A stretch of 64,000 nucleotides of DNA, taken from NCBI RefSeq assembly GCF_004766045.1, contig NZ_SPQQ01000002.1, positions 248,001-312,000 on the forward strand, written 5' to 3'. A program made the position numbers and the translations under genes. Positions 25,902 through 34,127 of the stretch are shown one piece after another. A model generated the notes under the pieces. It searched no databases. It was not told the origin of the DNA and saw nothing but the letters and a program-made list of their open reading frames with translations. This DNA comes from Desulfosporosinus fructosivorans. GTDB taxonomy: Bacteria; Bacillota; Desulfitobacteriia; Desulfitobacteriales; Desulfitobacteriaceae. Within the stretch, counting starts at the first letter, position 1. Each line of letters opens with the position of its first letter.

Positions 25902-28649
25902 CTATCTATAAAGCCAGATCTTGATTAATGAAAACAGCTGTTCCAGATTTACTGGCTTACTGATATAATCTGACGCGCCCGCTTGGATGCATTTTTCCCG
26001 ATCATTTTTCATAGCTTTCGCCGTCAGGGCGATAATCGGCAAACTTGTGTACTCAAGCATTTGGCGGATGCAGCGTAACGCTTCGTACCCATCCATCTCG
26101 GGCATCATGATGTCCATCAGAACCAGATCAATGTCCGGGTTTCTTTGTAAAACCTCGATTCCCTCCCTGCCGTTCTCCGCAAACACCGCCTCCATATTTT
26201 GATTTTCAAGGGCTGTGGTGAGGGCAAACACGTTCCGCATGTCATCGTCCACAACCAGTATCTTCTTCCCTTCCAAGCGTCTTTGAGATTCATTCGTCGC
26301 CGGCAAGACTGTTGAAACGACCCCAACCGGTTCAGCCCCTGGAGTAGGGGAATTATCGAGGGATACTGCCGCTTCGACGCAGGATATTCTAGAGACCTCT
26401 TTTTCAACATCTTGGCTGGGCAGATATAAGGTAAATGTACTTCCCCTGCCCTCGGTACTGTTGAGGTCAATAAATCCGCCCATCAACCTGGCAATTTTCT
26501 GACTGATCGTCAGACCCAAACCCGTGCCCCCGTATTTCCTAGAGGTTGTCCCATTCGCCTGCTGGAAGGCCTCAAAAATCATGTTCTGCTTGTCCTCAGA
26601 AATTCCGATGCCTGTATCCGTTACTGAAAAGGCGAGGACCCACTTCGCGTCCCTAAATTTGGGGTTTTTCGTGAAAACATGTTCTTCTGCCTCTCGGACC
26701 CGCAGGGAGACACTTCCATGCTCCGTAAATTTAAAAGCGTTGGACAATAAATTCTTTAGAATTTGCAGTATCAGTTGATCGTCAACAGTAATTTTACTCG
26801 GCAGACTTTCACTAAAAATTACTATAAAGTCCAAGTTCTTTTGGCGAGCTACAGGAAGAAAATACCGTTCGACATACTCCTTCATTTCTTTCAGATCTAC
26901 TACTTCAGGGTTAATAGATACCTTGCCCGCTTCTACCTTAGAAAGATCTAATATCTCATTAATCAGGGTCAACAGTTCATTTCCTGAAGAAAAGATAGTT
27001 TTCACATACTCTACTTGACTGGGAGTCAAGTTGCCTTCCTTGTTCTCTGTCAACATTTGCGAAAGGATCAGTAAACTGTTCAGTGGCGTCCGTAACTCGT
27101 GTGACATATTAGATAGAAATTCTGATTTATAGGTTGAGCTTTCTTCGAGCTGCACAGCCTTTTCTTCCAGGCTTGTTTTCATGGTTTCTAGTTCCGCTGC
27201 CCTCTTTTCAGAATGTTTATACTGATCCTCTAGCTTTTCATTAAAGGTTTTAAGCTCTTCTTGCTGCAATTGAAGCTCTTCGGACTGGGACTGAAGTTCT
27301 TCAGTTAAGACCTGTGATTCCTTCAGCAGTGTTCCGACCTTCATATGGGCTTCAACCCGATTGATAGTAATCCCGATATTCTTGGCAACCTGTTCCAAAA
27401 ATTCCTGTTGGGTGGTGCTGAACGAATAGAGAGATGCCAGTTCCATGATAGCCACTACCTCCCCCTCAAACGCCACAGGAAGCAGGACGATGTTTTTCGG
27501 TACTGTAGCGCCCAGGCCTGAGGTAATCTTGATATAATCGCCAGGGACTTGCTCTTGCATTATAGTTCTGTTTTCCAAAGCGCTCTGCCCCACCAGACCT
27601 TCCCCCAGGCGGAAAACCTCCCCGGTCGTTTCCTGTGGGTTACCTGCATATGTGGCAAGCCTTTTAAGGTACTGCTTTTTCTCGTTACCTTCCTTGATAT
27701 AAAAAACGCCGTAACTTGCTTCAACCATAGGGGTTATTTTTGTAATCAAAAATTGCGCTAAGATTTTTAAGTCTTGTACTCCCTGGCACAGGGCGGTGAT
27801 TTCGGCAATCCCAGACTCCAACCAGTTCTGTGCCTCTATTTTTTCAATGAATTCTTTTTCATGCCGAGCGTGTTCTTCCAGCGACTGGGCCATCGCATTG
27901 AAGGACGCAGCAATTTCCCCGATCTCGTCTTTTGCACGGATATCAATGCGTGGCAAATCAATGTGCTCCTGAATCGACGAGAAACCGTTCATAACCGATG
28001 TGACTTTGCGAATGTCTCTCGTAACCTTCTGTGTTATCCAAAGGGTTATCCCTGCTCCAACAAGCAATGTTAGCAGTAGATAAAAGAAAAAGACCACGAG
28101 CGATTGATTATTGGCGGCGGCCGTCGACTTAAGTAAGTCGTCCAGTGCCACATTCTCTAGATTCTTCAATTCCTCAACTAACTTGAATACGTGACCCCGT
28201 TCCACCGCTGCCTCATTTATAACCTGGATGGTCTCTGCTTTCTTACCTGCAGAAGTTAAAGCAATACAGTTTTCTTGCAAATCAGTGTAATCGATATTTT
28301 CAGTTTTTATTTGGCGGATTAGATCTTTCTTTACCTCACGGATAGCCGAAGCCTCAAGGGAATCGAGCGCCGATAAAACCGTCCGCCTGGAAGCCCGAAT
28401 CGATTCAACAGTCTGTAAAAAATCAGGACTGTTCGCATCCTGTAAGACAAGATCCCTAGTGTACCTGCTAATATTGTTGATTTCATTTTGCACTGTGTTG
28501 GAATACTCAATCTTTTGATAGCGCTCCCGTTGAGATTGTTCTACGTTTTTGTTTGATAGATCAAAAGTCTGGATTGATACCCCAAAAAGTACAGCCATCA
28601 TAACTATTATGAAAGGAAATCCAATGAATAACTTTGTCTTAAGCTTCAA
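25902..28649 (-). CDS. Membrane hybrid sensor kinase with HAMP, GAF, kinase and receiver
   Basis: 915 residues. Two transmembrane helices (about 7-29 and 185-208) bound an external helical sensor. Then come HAMP (about 210-262), a GAF domain (about 285-435), a long Gln/Glu-rich coiled coil (about 440-515), HisKA MSHELRTPLNSLLILSQ, ATPase with KYGGTGLGL, and a C-terminal receiver with ILVVDDDMRNVFAL and MDIMMPEMDGYEA. There is no Hpt domain. The start codon is TTG at 28649, directly after an AGGAGGGGGAGGC site. It is the first gene of the kinase-CheR-kinase operon. Confidence 0.9.
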   Translation of the reverse strand: MKLKTKLFIGFPFIIVMMAVLFGVSIQTFDLSNKNVEQSQRERYQKIEYSNTVQNEINNISRYTRDLVLQDANSPDFLQTVESIRASRRTVLSALDSLEASAIREVKKDLIRQIKTENIDYTDLQENCIALTSAGKKAETIQVINEAAVERGHVFKLVEELKNLENVALDDLLKSTAAANNQSLVVFFFYLLLTLLVGAGITLWITQKVTRDIRKVTSVMNGFSSIQEHIDLPRIDIRAKDEIGEIAASFNAMAQSLEEHARHEKEFIEKIEAQNWLESGIAEITALCQGVQDLKILAQFLITKITPMVEASYGVFYIKEGNEKKQYLKRLATYAGNPQETTGEVFRLGEGLVGQSALENRTIMQEQVPGDYIKITSGLGATVPKNIVLLPVAFEGEVVAIMELASLYSFSTTQQEFLEQVAKNIGITINRVEAHMKVGTLLKESQVLTEELQSQSEELQLQQEELKTFNEKLEDQYKHSEKRAAELETMKTSLEEKAVQLEESSTYKSEFLSNMSHELRTPLNSLLILSQMLTENKEGNLTPSQVEYVKTIFSSGNELLTLINEILDLSKVEAGKVSINPEVVDLKEMKEYVERYFLPVARQKNLDFIVIFSESLPSKITVDDQLILQILKNLLSNAFKFTEHGSVSLRVREAEEHVFTKNPKFRDAKWVLAFSVTDTGIGISEDKQNMIFEAFQQANGTTSRKYGGTGLGLTISQKIARLMGGFIDLNSTEGRGSTFTLYLPSQDVEKEVSRISCVEAAVSLDNSPTPGAEPVGVVSTVLPATNESQRRLEGKKILVVDDDMRNVFALTTALENQNMEAVFAENGREGIEVLQRNPDIDLVLMDIMMPEMDGYEALRCIRQMLEYTSLPIIALTAKAMKNDREKCIQAGASDYISKPVNLEQLFSLIKIWLYR

Positions 28650-28917
28650 GCCTCCCCCTCCTTACAAATGATGTATATAACTTTAACGCAGACAGTTCAA
28701 AAGAATTCATCGCATTGATTTTAGTTAATACATCCAATGAAATTATTCAACATTGAATGTCCTAATTTCTTCGGTAAATATGTCGCTTTATGTCTATATA
28801 CACACATATAAACTAACCTCAAAGCCTATAATGTTCCAGCAAACCATATCCTAAAAACCATGAGTGAATGTTGATCAAATCCCGGTCAAAAGTCCAATTG
28901 AATACTTTTATCGCAAA

Positions 28918-28953
28918 GAGAGCCAAATCCTATTAAATAAGGACTTGGCTCTT
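28918..28953 (-). terminator. Terminator-like hairpin
   Basis: AGAGCCAAATCCTATT and AATAAGGACTTGGCTCT pair with minor mismatches. It lies about 80 bases beyond the DUF2695-like gene stop; the minus strand continues CTCTTTGC. The rest of the 28650-29031 gap shows no gene. Confidence 0.55.
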
Positions 28954-29031
28954 CGTTGAATTCACCAATAATGTTTATGAAAATGCAATACCAGTTGTTC
29001 GACCGATAACGGAGATGGAAATGACTCAGGG

Positions 29032-29463
29032 TCACTTTCCAATTAATTGACTCTCGACATTGTAAATGATCTCGCAGTCACAAATCCCACCATTTTTCTT
29101 CAATACCTCTAAGACCTCGTTCATTTTACCTCGACTAAACTGCATCTGAGTTAGAATCTGTTCACTCAAGTGGAGAGTATGGTCGCATTCAAATGCTGAA
29201 AGTTTCTCATTCAATCTATAAAAGAACATTCTCTGAAAAAGTAGGATCAATAAATCGGAATCCTTGTTTTGCCTTGCCTTCTCCTCATTAAAAATTGAGT
29301 CGTACTCTAGAGGCATTGTTTTTATTCCAGAGACAATTCTATGATTAACCTCTTCTCTAATTAATTTTTTGTCCTTTAAAACTTCTGTTTCAGAGGTTAG
29401 CTGTTCTTGGAGTTCTCTACGTTTTTCTCTATTAGCCGTCCTTTTACCATTCCCTAAAGACAT
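29032..29463 (-). CDS. Small DUF2695-like protein
   Basis: A 143-residue protein, hydrophilic and charged at the N-terminus (GNGKRTANREKRRELQEQLT), with a C-terminal segment MQFSRGKMNEVLEVLKKNGG followed by ICDCEIIYNVE. That end resembles DUF2695, a family of unknown function. The frame extends back to 29583, but ATG 29463 has GGAGG nine bases upstream and the extension overlaps the preceding gene. It follows the glycosyltransferase-like gene by 83 bases and is probably co-transcribed. Confidence 0.65.
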   Translation of the reverse strand: MSLGNGKRTANREKRRELQEQLTSETEVLKDKKLIREEVNHRIVSGIKTMPLEYDSIFNEEKARQNKDSDLLILLFQRMFFYRLNEKLSAFECDHTLHLSEQILTQMQFSRGKMNEVLEVLKKNGGICDCEIIYNVESQLIGK

Positions 29464-29546
29464 GAACATTGTCCTCCGTTCTGTAGAAAAAGCCCCTAAG
29501 CGTTGCCGCCTCGGAACTTTCCAAATTTTACAATTCCCTCTGCGAA

Positions 29547-30791
29547 TTACCGCCTTGCAAAGTGCTCCATGAGCTTTGCCCAAATACGTTGCGTGTCTAG
29601 AAATTCACGATAATGCTTTTCGACATTTCCATGATATTTCTCTAAATCAGCCAAGACTTCCATAAACTCTGGCTTTCCAAAATAAGCGCAGATTTTTGGC
29701 AATGTCTCCTTGAGCTGTTCCCGCATCTCTTCGATCTTTTCTTCATATTGGTCCCGCTGAGTGATATAAAGCAGTAATGGCTTATAACGAATCCAGCCTA
29801 TACACGCCTTGTAAAAGCGGGTGGTAACCTGCTCTGTGTCAGCTTTGATGAACTTCAAGCGGAGGGGGAGAACACCTTCTAAAAGGTCATTATATGTAGA
29901 GAATCCGTCATGGAATGTGTAGCATGGTACGCGCAAAACTTTTCGTTCACTTAGACATGTACTTAAGAAAGTATCCTCTCCTCTAGCTCCTGGTGGATTG
30001 TAAAACGGAAATATCCGGCGAGGATTGGTAAGGTTAATGCCTAAGTTAGCTCCTGAGATGAATTTGGCATGGTTTGATTCCTGTACTTCTATAGCCTCAT
30101 CGCTAGTCAATATTTTTGTATCGGCATACGTTACCCCGCCGTTTTTCATAACAATTTTCAAGGTATCCCAGTTAACGATATCATTACTGATCGCCTCAAT
30201 AAATGAACGGAAATTCTCTTCAGTCATCGTATCATTAAACTCAATATAAGGAATTGGTGATATATAACCACAGTGATTTCCGTGAGTGATGTCCGCTTGA
30301 GTAATATATTTAAGATGGTTTGTCAGGACCTCCTGACCTCCCCAAATTGCAGTATTTCGAGTATTGGTCACTGCCATCGGGTATTCGTCATCGTCTAGAA
30401 AAACGAGATAGTCCATCTTCAGCTTTATTGCGTTATAGAGCACAGCATTACGTTTGGCTGCATACCCCTTGCCAAAAATCATGCGAACTTCATTAATATT
30501 GATGACGTTTTCTCGAATCAAATAGTCAATTTCTTCTTTAATAGCAACGCTTCCAATAAATGTACTACCATCAATTTGCTCAACGAGTTCTGGATCTACA
30601 TCAGTGTAATCCGTTATTTCCGTTTTGTTATAAATAAGATCATATGCAACAAAAAGATTTAAACTAATCTCTTGATTATCTACTAGACCGGATTCCTTCC
30701 AAGTGTGGATGTAGGTTCTTAGAACCTTTTGAAAACTCTTTCTTCCAGTCGCAAAACCAATTCCAAGTTTTATAGCTTTATTTCCATGCAT
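29547..30791 (-). CDS. Glycosyltransferase-like protein (GT-A type)
   Basis: About 414 residues, soluble. Several features suggest a GT-A nucleotide-sugar transferase: AKRNAVLYNAIKLKMDYLVF followed by LDDDEYP (a DxD-like metal site near 125), a central ISGANLGINLTN and a later GARGEDTFLST that resembles the acidic catalytic region of GT2-type enzymes. I cannot name donor or acceptor. Start ATG 30791 is placed seven bases after AGGGAG; an earlier in-frame ATG at 30809 has no site. It is followed by the DUF2695-like gene and preceded by a YiiX-like peptidase. Confidence 0.65.
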   Translation of the reverse strand: MHGNKAIKLGIGFATGRKSFQKVLRTYIHTWKESGLVDNQEISLNLFVAYDLIYNKTEITDYTDVDPELVEQIDGSTFIGSVAIKEEIDYLIRENVININEVRMIFGKGYAAKRNAVLYNAIKLKMDYLVFLDDDEYPMAVTNTRNTAIWGGQEVLTNHLKYITQADITHGNHCGYISPIPYIEFNDTMTEENFRSFIEAISNDIVNWDTLKIVMKNGGVTYADTKILTSDEAIEVQESNHAKFISGANLGINLTNPRRIFPFYNPPGARGEDTFLSTCLSERKVLRVPCYTFHDGFSTYNDLLEGVLPLRLKFIKADTEQVTTRFYKACIGWIRYKPLLLYITQRDQYEEKIEEMREQLKETLPKICAYFGKPEFMEVLADLEKYHGNVEKHYREFLDTQRIWAKLMEHFARR

Positions 30792-30923
30792 ATAATCACT
30801 CCCTTTCAAATAAAAAAATAGCCGTAAAGTCTAGTTTGATATCATTATAATAATTTAATAATTATAACATAACTAGAAAATTATAGCAAAACAACCCGCT
30901 GCGCTTTTCGGCAATTCCTTACT

Positions 30924-31547
30924 TCAAACTAAAGTCATAGGGACTTCATTCTCAAACAATCCTTTTTGCAACTTCAAAAACTTGCCCTTAGATGTAAAAT
31001 CCTTTGGCATATAGGCATTATATGGGTACTTTGTATTTATAAGCCCCAGTTCTTGGTAAACAAGGGCAATCCATTCACTACAAAAAAAGTTGTCCTTATT
31101 GGCTTTTATTCTAAACCATCTACCAATTATCACTTCCCAAATCATCTTTGTCTCTTTGGGATCAGCAATACCGTAGTATTTTTTATGTAAGTTTAATATT
31201 GTATCTGTCATACCAACTCTTTCTACTTGCAAAGGTCTATAGGCAAACTTAGGAGAAACATAAGGTTTAACATCTTCACCATAATGATTAAGTCGTTCAT
31301 AGAGATTCACAATTTTGGGGCCTGCCATAGTTTTATTAGGGTTGTCTGTTACTAGATCTTCTAGATTCGTCAAAGTCGTTGATTCCAAAAATAATGGATC
31401 AGCGAAACCTTCCACGCGAATGACCATTCCAACATGCGAGTATGGGCACTTCTCAAGCTTTTCTATGGTTTTACTAATAGGATATTCCCCTTCAAATAAA
31501 ATCAAATCCCCTGTATTCATTTTATTCTTGAGTTCATCGTAGCGCAT
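30924..31547 (-). CDS. YiiX/NlpC-P60-like cysteine peptidase or amidase
   Basis: A 207-residue protein resembling the permuted papain-fold YiiX/YebB group. The probable catalytic His is in CPYSHVGMVIRV (about residue 38) and the Cys in NFFCSEWIALVYQ (about 158), in that permuted order, after TGDLILFEGE. No signal peptide is seen. Members are thought to act on amide bonds in cell-wall or lipid-linked substrates; the true substrate is unknown. It lies 16 bases downstream of the diguanylate cyclase and is likely co-transcribed. Confidence 0.72.
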   Translation of the reverse strand: MRYDELKNKMNTGDLILFEGEYPISKTIEKLEKCPYSHVGMVIRVEGFADPLFLESTTLTNLEDLVTDNPNKTMAGPKIVNLYERLNHYGEDVKPYVSPKFAYRPLQVERVGMTDTILNLHKKYYGIADPKETKMIWEVIIGRWFRIKANKDNFFCSEWIALVYQELGLINTKYPYNAYMPKDFTSKGKFLKLQKGLFENEVPMTLV

Positions 31548-31563
31548 AACATTCTCCTCTATT

Positions 31564-32658
31564 CTAACTTACAATTTGGGCTTTGCCGCCATTTTTGGCT
31601 TTATACATTGTCATATCAGCGTTTTCAACAAAGTCATTGTAATTATTTTCAGTTAAAGCTATTAACCCGATACTCCCCGTTATACTAGTGCCAGTTGGTC
31701 CAACTTGACGAACCGAATCAAGAATTCTTATACAAATAATATTAGCTTCAGCTACCGTAACACCTGGAAATAATATTAGAAATTCATCTCCGCCATATCT
31801 GGCCACAAAATCGTGCTCTCGAACATTTTCTTTTATTATTTTCGCAACGCTTTTCAGAACTTGATCACCCATAACGTGTCCATATTGATCATTAATCTTC
31901 TTGAAATTGTCGATGTCTAGGACAGCTAAGCATAAATTGCCTTTGGACGCTCTACTTAACTCCTTCTGTCTTTCAATAATGCAAGAGATCGTCTGATGAT
32001 TATAAAGATTGGTCAACCCATCATGTTCTGCCATGTATTTTAATGTTCGAAGCTGATTATTGATTTTAATCTTGTCTAAGAAGATCGTAACATTCTGCAT
32101 ATATAACATTCTAGCAATAATAACTACAATAATATTCAAGATAACCGCATTAATGATGGACCATTTTACAAACTGTGTATTTGGTTGTACAATTCGCATA
32201 CCAATTGCAAAATAAATAAAACATAAACTATTAATAATTATATAATATCTATGGGAAATTCTAATAATAGCTGTAGAAATATAAAGCGCCATAATATAGA
32301 TTGAAATATCAGAAACCAAGGCTTGGGCTGCTAAAGTATTGGCTACAGCTAATACTGTTGTGCCAAATAAGGCAAATACAACGATACCTCTAGAAATCTT
32401 AAACAATTTATACTTTTTAAATAGCCATAGTAGAAATGCAAGAAGTAAACATATAGCAACAAATAATAATTTAATCAACATAATTATCTGAATACCTTCT
32501 GTACTAGCTTCAAAAAACATTTCACCCAAAAAGAGAATCATCTCTATAGCTGCGATAATTAAAAACAAAGTAATCATTCTCGCAGAATTCATAGAAAATA
32601 GGTGTTCACGAAACTCTTCTTGATGCTCATTTGGGATCTGATTTAATGCAAATTTCAA
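31564..32658 (-). CDS. Membrane diguanylate cyclase (GGDEF)
   Basis: About 364 residues. Six hydrophobic helices (about residues 30-185) precede a GGDEF domain with the active motif YGGDEFLILFPG. Five residues before it is REHD, matching the RxxD inhibitory I-site, so product feedback is likely. It makes c-di-GMP from two GTP. The start is read as TTG 32658, seven bases after GGAGGTG; the frame is open to 32721 without a site. A c-di-GMP riboswitch 22 kb away and the HD-GYP gene just upstream belong to the same signal system. Confidence 0.9.
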   Translation of the reverse strand: MKFALNQIPNEHQEEFREHLFSMNSARMITLFLIIAAIEMILFLGEMFFEASTEGIQIIMLIKLLFVAICLLLAFLLWLFKKYKLFKISRGIVVFALFGTTVLAVANTLAAQALVSDISIYIMALYISTAIIRISHRYYIIINSLCFIYFAIGMRIVQPNTQFVKWSIINAVILNIIVVIIARMLYMQNVTIFLDKIKINNQLRTLKYMAEHDGLTNLYNHQTISCIIERQKELSRASKGNLCLAVLDIDNFKKINDQYGHVMGDQVLKSVAKIIKENVREHDFVARYGGDEFLILFPGVTVAEANIICIRILDSVRQVGPTGTSITGSIGLIALTENNYNDFVENADMTMYKAKNGGKAQIVS

Positions 32659-33012
32659 GAATGAACACCTCCACCCCATTTGAAAGCATGCTATGGTAAT
32701 AAATATTCGACAAATTGTCAAATGTATTCTTTCTCGACATCGAAATATGCCATGATAAAAACCTTTTTTTGACTAAAGATTGCTGTCTTTGCTGCGTTTA
32801 TACTATCTACCTAACACAGTCTGTACATAAATCTATAACTTTCTGGCTATTTTTATAAATAATAACATAACACAAATAATACCATATATATTATGAGAAT
32901 TTTGTCGCAAATCGAAAATGATAACTTATTTGTTTGAAGCTTTTCCATGGCGGGATCATCCAAATTAATTCCAATTATAATTCTCAAATTTTCTCGTTAA
33001 GAAATACTCTAT

Positions 33013-34113
33013 CTAACATTTCTTAAGCATTTCACCTTCATCCGTGAAATCAGCAAATTCCAGTGCAATACGACGAAAATCATCCTCAAATTGAAGAAAT
33101 AAGTCTACAATTTCGGGATCAAAAGTAGTTCCCCTACCCTCCCTAATTATATCTACAGCTTGGTGATGGGAAAGGGCAGGTTTATATACGCGTCGAGTAA
33201 TTAGGGCATCGTATACATCGGCCACTGCCATTAGCCGTCCGGAAACAGGAATTTCTGCGCCTTTAAGACCTTGGGGATAGCCTGAACCATCCCATTTTTC
33301 ATGATGAGTGTAAGCCATCTCCTGGGCGATCTTGAGAAATGAATTGGGACCCAGCCTCAATGATGAATCAGTAAGAACATCCCGTCCGTGGACAGCATGG
33401 TTTTGCATTTCGGTAAACTCTTCCGGGGTTAACTTACCTGGTTTCAGCAGAATACTATCCGGCACTCCTACTTTGCCGACATCATGTAAAGGGGCCGATT
33501 TCCAGAGATGTTCAATCATTTCCTCACTCAGGAAGGATTTGAAACTTGGATGGTGTTGGAGTTTTTCGGCCAAAAGACGGACATAATGTGTGGTGCGCTT
33601 AATATGACAACCTGTTTCGGGATCACGGTATTCCGCCAAAGAACCTAGCGTTTCAATCGTGACATCACGAGTGATCATTAGTTCGCTTGTTTTTTCCCGC
33701 ACCATCTCTTCTAGTTTATCTCTATAGTTTTTCACTTCTAGGTGATTTTTCACTCTAGCCCTAACCAAAGCTGGATTAAACGGTTTGGTGATATAATCAA
33801 CAGCCCCTAGCTCTAAACCAATCGCTTCATTTTCATCGGCGGTTAAAGCCGTCACAAAGATAACGGGAATGTTTGCGGTTTTCAGATTGGCTTTAAGTTT
33901 AGCGCATACTTCATAGCCATCCATTTCTGGCATCATGATATCTAGCAATATTAGGTCTATGGATGGCTCCATCGCCACAATTTTTAAGGCCTTCTCTCCG
34001 TTGATCGCCACCGACACATCGTAGCGATCCCCTAAAATTTCCATCAAGATATAAATATTTTCCGGCGTATCATCGACAATTAGTACCTTTTGTTGTTCCG
34101 CAAACGATGTCAT
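33013..34113 (-). CDS. Response regulator with HD-GYP phosphodiesterase
   Basis: 366 residues. The receiver domain (5-125) has KVLIVDDTPENIYILMEIL, LLDIMMPEMDG and the Lys in YITKPFNP. The HD-GYP domain (about 150-350) has APLHDVGKVGVPDSIL, then YTHHEKWDGSGYPQGLKG: both HD and GYP motifs are intact, so c-di-GMP hydrolysis is expected. It lies 14 bases after the hybrid kinase gene and is probably its partner. RpfG is the well-known member of this architecture. Confidence 0.93.
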   Translation of the reverse strand: MTSFAEQQKVLIVDDTPENIYILMEILGDRYDVSVAINGEKALKIVAMEPSIDLILLDIMMPEMDGYEVCAKLKANLKTANIPVIFVTALTADENEAIGLELGAVDYITKPFNPALVRARVKNHLEVKNYRDKLEEMVREKTSELMITRDVTIETLGSLAEYRDPETGCHIKRTTHYVRLLAEKLQHHPSFKSFLSEEMIEHLWKSAPLHDVGKVGVPDSILLKPGKLTPEEFTEMQNHAVHGRDVLTDSSLRLGPNSFLKIAQEMAYTHHEKWDGSGYPQGLKGAEIPVSGRLMAVADVYDALITRRVYKPALSHHQAVDIIREGRGTTFDPEIVDLFLQFEDDFRRIALEFADFTDEGEMLKKC

Positions 34114-34127
34114 TTTTTCAGTCCCAT

